Part shown: positions 58,601 through 64,000 of the stretch, piece by piece
Layout of the letters: every line of letters begins with the position of its first letter
Position numbering within the stretch: position 1 is the stretch's first letter
Origin: Scalesia atractyloides
Lineage: Eukaryota > Streptophyta > Magnoliopsida > Asterales > Asteraceae
Assembly: GCA_947069175.1 (NCBI GenBank)
Contig: CAMTDV010000003.1
Span: 82,189,978-82,253,977, forward strand
Reading direction: 5' to 3'
DNA length: 64,000 bases
Made by a program: the position numbers and the translations under genes
Notes under the pieces: model-generated
Seen by the model: only the letters and a program-made list of their open reading frames with translations
What the model was told of the DNA's origin: nothing
Databases searched by the model: none

Positions 58601-61297
58601 TTAGCTTAACTCATTTGACCTGTAAAAGATAAAAACATGACCCAAATTGACCCATTTGTATGGATGGGTTGGAATCACCTCTAATGATTACCAACTGTCT
58701 ATAGGGCTGCAAACAAACTGAACGAACACAAACAAGACCTTGTTCGTGTTTGTTTGTTAAGGAAATACATGCGTTCATTAACTGTTCATGAACACTTAAC
58801 GAGCGAGATTTTATGTTCGTGTTCATTCGTTAAGGAAATGAATGCAAGCGAACGTTCATGTACAAAAATGAACACAAACCAATGTTCGTGAACACAAATG
58901 AAAAAAACGAACACAAACAAGCGCTCATGAACAAAATATATAATACACTGGCACTTATAAAATTTTTGATTTGTCAGAATTTTGAAGTATTTAAACAAAA
59001 TATGTTAACTAAAGACACTAATGAACAATCAAACATAAACGAACACGTTATCAAACGTTCACGGACATAAATGAACGAACGTGACCTCTGTTCATGTTCG
59101 TTCGTTTATTAAACGAACGAACACAAACGAACTTCCCGCCGAACGGTTCATGAAATGTTCGCTGAACGTTTGGTTCGTTTACAGCCCTAACTGTCTATAC
59201 TGATTGGTAGTTTTTGGGTAATGTCTTTTAGTAGTGTTCATACATGTTGCAGTTGTATATGCACTAGCATATCATTGTCCACCAATATAGTACACTGATG
59301 CATTTAATCATGTGTATATTTTTTTTCTAAGGCTGAGGTGATTCTGAAAGTACGTGCTGAGTTCCCTCAAAATATATCTGCAAATACAGTTGTAGTTCAG
59401 ATGCCGGTGCCAAAATACACATCCAGGTACTTGCTAGTTATCTACGTATTGGTTCTTATATTTGCTATATTTTGCTAATGCTATTTTATTGGAATTTTGT
59501 AGAGTTAGTTTTGAGTTGGAATCTGGAGCAGTTGGACAAGTGACCGATTTCAAGGAATCTAATAAGAAAATCGAGTGGGGGTTAAAAAAGGTTATTTATT
59601 GTTAACAAGGTTATTTATTAGTTATTATTTCATTGCATAAAGTTTGTGATATCACAATTCATTCCAGATTGTTGGTGGATCTGAACATACACTGCGTGCC
59701 AAATTAACGTTTGCACATGAATCACATGGTATGTTTCCTAGGATTGATATAAAAAACTTTTAGATAAAATTATATGTACATAATGCGTCCGTTGGGCGTT
59801 GACCATTTGTTCGTATTATATGTAATCTACTGTTTCTAACTATATGACATCATAGGCAATATAACAAAAGAAGCTGGACCCGTCAGCATGACTTTCACTA
59901 TACCGATGTACAACTGCTCAAGACTCCAGGTAACACTGATCTAGATCTGATCCATTTATGTGATCCGGACAAAAATATGACCCATTGGTCTAGGGATGGC
60001 AAAAAACCGAAGCCTGACGGGTATACTTGAAGCCCGAAGCATTTGGGACAGGTATACCCGATGTGTATGGGATTAGAAAGAAAAAACTTTGCGGGTATGG
60101 GATTAGGTAATACCAGACCCGATTACCCGAAACTACATACCTGTTTACGGTTTACCCAAAACACATACCCGAAGACTTTTAAGTTTTATATATATATATA
60201 TTCCCTCAACTATTGTTTAGTAATGTTTAATTATTGTAGCGTCATTATTTGAAAAATAAACTTTCTTTTGAGTATATATTTTATGACATTATTTATATGT
60301 TATAAATAATAAAATTATTTTTTTAGATTAAAATTATAACATATTTAAATTATAAATATTTCAAATATTATCACGGAAATGATGATATGTATGTTATTTA
60401 CCATATTTTAATATATTGTATAGATTTTTAAAACATAAAATTGTAAAGGGAAATAAAAATATATAATACATGAAAAACCAAACGGGTATAGCCAATACCC
60501 GTGGGTATGCCCGATACCCAACAAGTAATGGGCCGGGTATGGGACAAGATTTTACAACCGGGTATGGTTATGGGATTAGCCAAACCTGACCCATACCCGA
60601 CCCGTTGCCATCCCTACATTGGTCCGATAAACAATCTAGTGACCCATTTAGGTCGTTCAATACTTGGTGAAAGGATAAAGGTGGTGGGGTCCAAAGCATA
60701 ATGCAAGTGGGAAAATAAATGGGTTGATTCACTAGTTATAATGCATCTATTTATATTACTTGGGTCGTGGGTCAAATTATGATCCACTAGTTAGTTAATG
60801 GGCCATATCACAATCCATTTAGGTGTATCATAGGACAGATCAAATCATTAGCTGATTTGGCCTATTAAAACGTCTACATACGTACATATATATACATGCA
60901 CTACAACACTTGAAATAATGATGTCCACCTCTTGTGACCATAGGATTAGAATCCGAACAAAAACTAAATAATATTTGTTTTCAACTGCTAAAAAACGACT
61001 TGTTCAATCCAAGTTCATTTTGACTTGTTATTCAGACCTGTTTGGCCCACCCATCTTGCCACCTCTACTTTCTATTTGTATGATTTGTACTATAGAAATG
61101 CAGGCATGTAGTTTTAATACAGGTTGGATGGTATTTTATATGTAGTCAGAGATTCAAATCTTTCAATGACTTTTCCTTCTTTCTTGGTTTTCATGTAGGT
61201 GAAATACTTGCAGATCGCTAAGAAGTCGAAAACTTATAACCCATATCGTTGGGTTAGATACGTCACCCAAGCAAATTCCTATGTTGCGCGTATATGA
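52644..61297 (+). CDS. AP4M: AP-4 adaptor complex subunit mu, 13 exons, 451 aa
   Basis: Exons: 52644-52701, 53855-53949, 54296-54499, 55055-55171, 55268-55396, 56368-56494, 58143-58246, 58353-58457, 59332-59426, 59503-59590, 59668-59728, 59856-59929, 61199-61297. All introns are GT-AG, phases join, and the coding length is 1356 nt. The N-terminal longin-like domain (residues ~1-140) begins MISQFFVLSQRGDNIVFRDY and includes VSPSLVLELLQRIARVTKDYLG. The mu-homology domain starts near residue 181 (RRREEIFVDIIEKISLTFSSS) and includes DGTIQMKSYLSGNPEIRLALNEDL, PPDGEFPVMNYRMTQEFKPPF and the end YNPYRWVRYVTQANSYVARI. AP-4 sorts cargo at the trans-Golgi network toward vacuoles in plants; the mu subunit binds tyrosine-type sorting signals. 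Length and exon content match the Arabidopsis protein. Introns 1, 3, 5, 6, 8 and 12 carry TE insertions, yet all splice sites are intact. Appears functional. Confidence 0.95.
53336..53523 (+). repeat. Cassandra-type TRIM solo LTR with 5S-derived segment (AP4M intron 1)
   Basis: Starts TGTAACACCCTAGG and ends GGATGTTACA. Inside, AAATCCCACATGGCTGTGG, GGGCATATTGGCTGTGGAGC and CCAAAGTTAAGCGTGGGG follow the order of plant Cassandra LTRs, whose signature is a 5S rRNA-like stretch (CCGCAGTTAAGCGTGC in intact copies). The 5S part is decayed and shortened. The flanking five bases (CTCAT/CTCCC) do not match perfectly, so boundaries are slightly uncertain. Confidence 0.65.
54586..55008. mobile_element. 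Mutator-like MITE, 423 bp, 9-bp TSD (AP4M intron 3)
   Basis: Ends GAGTAAAATGCC...GCGTTTTACTC, flanked by a perfect 9-bp TSD TAACAAAAA (54577-54585 and 55009-55017). Nearly the whole element is an inverted repeat. Its arms contain CGTTAACTCCATCCA, a block also found in the terminal repeats of the 12.3-kb element, so the two are probably related. It ends about 40 bp before the exon 4 acceptor. Confidence 0.87.
55546..56187. mobile_element. hAT-type MITE, GTTCGTTCGTTT family copy 1 (AP4M intron 5)
   Basis: Termini TAGGCCTGTAAATGAACC...GGTTCGTTTACAGGCCTA with a perfect 8-bp TSD GTTATTGT (55538-55545 and 56188-56195). The subterminal regions are dense in GAACGAAC/GTTCGTTC motifs, as expected for transposase-binding repeats. 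642 bp, no coding frame. Confidence 0.88.
57022..58057. mobile_element. hAT-type MITE, same family copy 2, with an internal insertion (AP4M intron 6)
   Basis: Termini TAGGTCTGTAAACAAACC...GGTTTGTTTACAAGTTTA, perfect 8-bp TSD AGTAACAT (57014-57021 and 58058-58065). At about 57433-57975 unrelated sequence (TTGGTAGGAATCAAACTACG ... GGGCGAACGGGTCGATGACC) interrupts the family consensus, so a second insertion is nested here. The element is older than copy 1 by terminal divergence. Confidence 0.85.
58702..59189. mobile_element. hAT-type MITE, same family copy 3 (AP4M intron 8)
   Basis: Termini TAGGGCTGCAAACAAAC...GTTCGTTTACAGCCCTA, perfect 8-bp TSD ACTGTCTA (58694-58701 and 59190-59197). 488 bp. 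Same GAACGAAC-rich subterminal arms as the copies in introns 5 and 6. Confidence 0.88.
59991..60616. mobile_element. hAT-type MITE of a second family (AP4M intron 12)
   Basis: Termini TAGGGATGGCAA...TTGCCATCCCTA, perfect 8-bp TSD CATTGGTC (59983-59990 and 60617-60624). The arms are rich in GGGTATGGGATTAG / TACCCG motifs; the centre is very AT-rich. 626 bp, non-coding. Confidence 0.88.
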
Positions 61298-62531
61298 TTA
61301 ATTTGAGCGTCTGCGCGTTGGTTGTAATTTCTCAATTTTCTCCATAGTTATGTGTTTCATCTCTCAGAAGTGTTTGAAAACTTGATCGTATCTCGCGTGA
61401 CAGTAGATCTTTCCAATGTTGAACCATGGATTTTGTGATATGAGTTGCCCATGACCGTGTGGTATTAACGAAAATACGGGTGGTGTTGTATCATTGATCT
61501 TCATTTTATACACAATCATTATCTAATGTACCATGTGGTAGTAGTTAAAACATTGTACTTTTTTAACCATTGAGAACCGGACTGATCCTTAAACTGGCTA
61601 TACTATACTTTAACCGGATTTTCTCCGGTTGTAAACCCGAACCGGTTATTAAGCTGACCATACTATAAGCACGAGGTGGTGGTTCAAAAGGGAAAGAGTG
61701 GGTGTTTGACTAAATACTAATGGAGATTTCCACTAGCTACAAAGTGTGAAAAACGAGTGCTATTAATAGAGAAACAAAATGGTAGCTTTCACTTCATTCC
61801 TTCGTGGGACGACTCATAATTATGCCACACACTACGCGCACTACAACATTTAAATGGTTCCATAGCAATTCAATTTGGAAACAATCATTGTATTTCTTAA
61901 AATGTATGAATCACAAATAATTAATAACCAATAACCTTCTAAGGATGGCTTTCACTTTCAACATCTCTAGTGGGAGATGTATCTATTGTGTTGAGAAACA
62001 AAGTCGGGGTGGTGATGTATAATTAATTATTTAAATTTTTTTATAATAAGTATATATAATTTTTAGACAACACACTCTTTAATTCTACACCATCTAAAAT
62101 TCACCTAAATACCCATAATAGGATTTGAACTCTTCTTTATCACTTGATTGAGAAAAAATCACCTATGCCATTGGGCCAAATGTCTCTTCAAGCATAATAA
62201 GAATAACTAGGGGTGGGCAAATTGGATAACCAATAACCTAATCATAACCGACATAACCAAACCGATTTTAACCGATAACCAACATAACCGATGGTTATGG
62301 TTATGAAGCTTTGGTTAACTGACCAATCGGTTATGATTACCATTATGAAGCTTTGGTTAACCAATATAACCGAAACCAAACCAAACTGAACTTGTAGTTT
62401 GAGTCTATAATTTGATAGAATGGATTAATGTTTTACACTAATCATGTAGAGGTTTTACTAAAATAAATATGTTAGTAACAAAATAATATTGATGTAAATG
62501 CTCTTATTTTGATGAAGAAGTGAGGTGTTAT
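61298..62531. other. AP4M 3' flank and intergenic DNA
   Basis: The first few hundred bases probably hold the AP4M 3' UTR. At 62212-62400, TAGGGGTGGGCAAA followed by repeated ACCGATAACCAACATAACCG / GGTTATGGTTATGAAGCTTT motifs looks like part of another hAT-type MITE, without a confirmed partner end or TSD. Confidence 0.4.
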
Positions 62532-62906
62532 TGTCACACTCTCAAAATCCACATGCGGAGTTTTACTGCGAGGGGTGTTTGGGCTGGGCTTGATCAGGCC
62601 GCAAAGTGTAAAGAGGGTGAGGTGGGTTCGGGTCACGCTAACCGGGTTATAAGTTATACTATATCACACTAATGTCGTTAGTTTAAAATTATAATTTCTC
62701 CTAAATATATGTTAAACTAATTTTAACATAAGATGTAATACGTAGTGAAACGTAAAATGATAATTGTGAAGAATGAACGTAACTAACCTCTTGAACACGG
62801 GTTGTCACATCATTCCAAAGCTGAAAGAAATTTCGTCCCTGGATGAAATTTAGCATGCAGTCACTGAATATGCTAGTGCGGTTGAGCGTTTTCGCGGGGT
62901 GTCACA
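62532..62906 (-). repeat. 3' LTR region of a Ty3/gypsy element
   Basis: Lies just beyond the pol stop codon. On the minus strand it starts TGTGACACCCCGCG after a purine-rich tract (GGGACGAAATTACAAATTAA) and ends GAGAGTGTGACA. A second LTR-start-like junction (minus strand GGGACGAAATTTCTTTCAGC ... TGTGACAACCCG) occurs at ~62813, about 94 bp inside, so the edge may be duplicated or composite. No TSD could be tested because the other end is outside the window. Confidence 0.6.
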
Positions 62907-62917
62907 TCATCACCAAG

Positions 62918-64000
62918 TTAATTTGTAATTTCGTCCCGAAATTCAGTAGTAGCTTCAGCACTGGATGCGTTATTCTTGAACAACTGAGGATGCTTGCATA
63001 TCATCTGATCTTCTCGTTCCCAAGTAAACTCTTGGCCAAGTTTTGAGTTCCAACAAACTCGAATAATCAGAATTTTGTGCTTGAGTGTTTTGATCTCCCG
63101 ATCTATGATTTCAATTGGTTCCTTGATGAAACGGAGTTGATCATCAATCTTGAGCTCCTTGAATGGTACTACGAATGTCTCGTCAGATAGGCACTTCTTC
63201 GAATTAGATACATGAAAGACATTGTGCAAGCCACTGAGTTCTTCAGGTACATTCAGCCTACACGCCACTTTGACAATTCTTTCCATGATCTCGAATGGTC
63301 CAACGTAACGCGGATTGAGCTAGCCTCGTTTTCTAAAACGAACAACACCTTTCCAAGGTGAGACTTTTAACAACAATCTGTCACCAACTTAGAATGTCAA
63401 CGGTTCCTATGCCAATCAGCGTAGCTTTTCTGACCATTGCGAGCTGCCGCCGTCTGGTTTCTGATTTGAGCAATCTTTTCCGAGGTTTCGAGTACGAGTT
63501 CAGGGCCAGTGATTTGACTATCTTCAACTTCAGCCCAGCAAAGAGGTGATCGACATTTCTATCCGTACAATGTTTCGAACGATGCGGCCTGAATACTGGT
63601 GTGGTAACTGTTGTTATAAGAGAATTCCACCAGAGGTAAGTGCCTTTCCCAAGCATTATCGAAATCAATGACACATGCTCATAACATGTCTTATAGGGTT
63701 TGAATGGTGCGCTCAGTTTGACCATCAGTTTGTGGGTGATAGGTTGTGCTCATGTCTAGACGTGAGATGAATTATTTGTGCATCGCTTGCCACTGATCAG
63801 AGGTGAAACGTGGGTCACGATCAGAGATGATGGATATCGGCATTCCTTGCCTAGAAACTACTTCCTTCAAGTATATGCTGGCAAGCTTGGAAAACTTATC
63901 GGTTTCTTTGATCGCGAGGAAGTGAGCTGACTTGGTTAGGCGGTCCACTCTTACCCAAATGGTGTCGTCCCGCTTTGAGCTCTTGGTAGACCGGTAATGA
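62918..64000 (-). pseudogene. pol: Ty3/gypsy pol, integrase core to C-terminus, decayed and cut by the window end
   Basis: Minus-strand readings in order from the window edge: GMPISIISDRDPRFTSDQWQAMHK (integrase, with the catalytic Asp of SDRD), then after a stop YHPQTDGQTERTIQTL, then FDNAWERHLPLVEFSYNNSYHTSIQAASFETLYG, then (other frame) GPELVLETSEKIAQI. The C-terminal part (63286-62918) contains LHNVFHVSNSKKCL, IDREIKTLKHKI and WNSKLGQEFTWEREDQM, typical of Tekay/Del-like elements. Stops at AMHK* and within the IQTL segment, plus frame changes, show it is inactive. RT, RNase H and gag would lie beyond 64000. Confidence 0.85.

Overview
This 64-kb window is plant nuclear DNA from a eudicot. 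It is AT-rich with GT-AG introns, plastid and endomembrane genes of plant type, and many plant transposon families. Some repeats recall Asteraceae genomes, but that placement is weak inference. I can support three host protein genes. Almost everything else is transposon DNA, much of it bounded by target-site duplications (TSDs) that can be read directly.

Host genes. (1) 5885-7586, minus: an RRP1/NOP52-type nucleolar rRNA-processing protein, interrupted by one extra A that shifts the frame near residue 377. (2) 22337-27173, minus: a chloroplast RETICULATA-RELATED (DUF3411) protein, fully assembled as 8 exons and 386 aa. (3) 52644-61297, plus: the mu subunit of the AP-4 adaptor complex, fully assembled as 13 exons and 451 aa. 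Two degraded host-derived fragments lie at 31.3-31.6 kb (AP-2 alpha-adaptin ear) and 33.6-34.8 kb (an AAA+ Walker A exon and unassigned exons).

Layout. 1-5.9 kb: AT-rich DNA with tandem and dispersed repeats. 5.9-7.6 kb: RRP1. 8.1-8.9 kb: PIF/Harbinger-like remnant. 9414-17145: complete gag-only Ty3-type LTR retrotransposon with TSD GCACC and 2.27-kb LTRs. 18.7-21.4 kb: repeat-rich block with candidate inverted ends. 22.3-27.2 kb: RETICULATA-RELATED gene. 28633-30201: Mutator-like foldback element with a 9-bp TSD. 31.3-34.8 kb: pseudogene fragments split by an 885-bp hAT-like element. 37.6-37.9 kb: hairpin MITE. 39297-51635: 12.3-kb Mutator-like element defined by ~180-bp inverted repeats and a perfect 9-bp TSD; it encloses a gag-only Copia element, which itself holds two solo LTRs. 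52.6-61.3 kb: AP4M, whose introns carry six recognised TE insertions. 62.5-64 kb: 3' end of a decayed Ty3/gypsy element running off the window.

The most unusual observation is that the 2.27-2.8-kb LTRs at 9.4 kb, 14.9 kb and 40.0 kb each contain three tandem, plus-strand tRNA-like modules with a ~165-bp period, plus one opposite-strand tRNA-like module nearer the LTR start. A-box/D-arm and B-box/T-arm sequences are recognisable and are kept between two diverged members of the family. The three host genes do not form a pathway.
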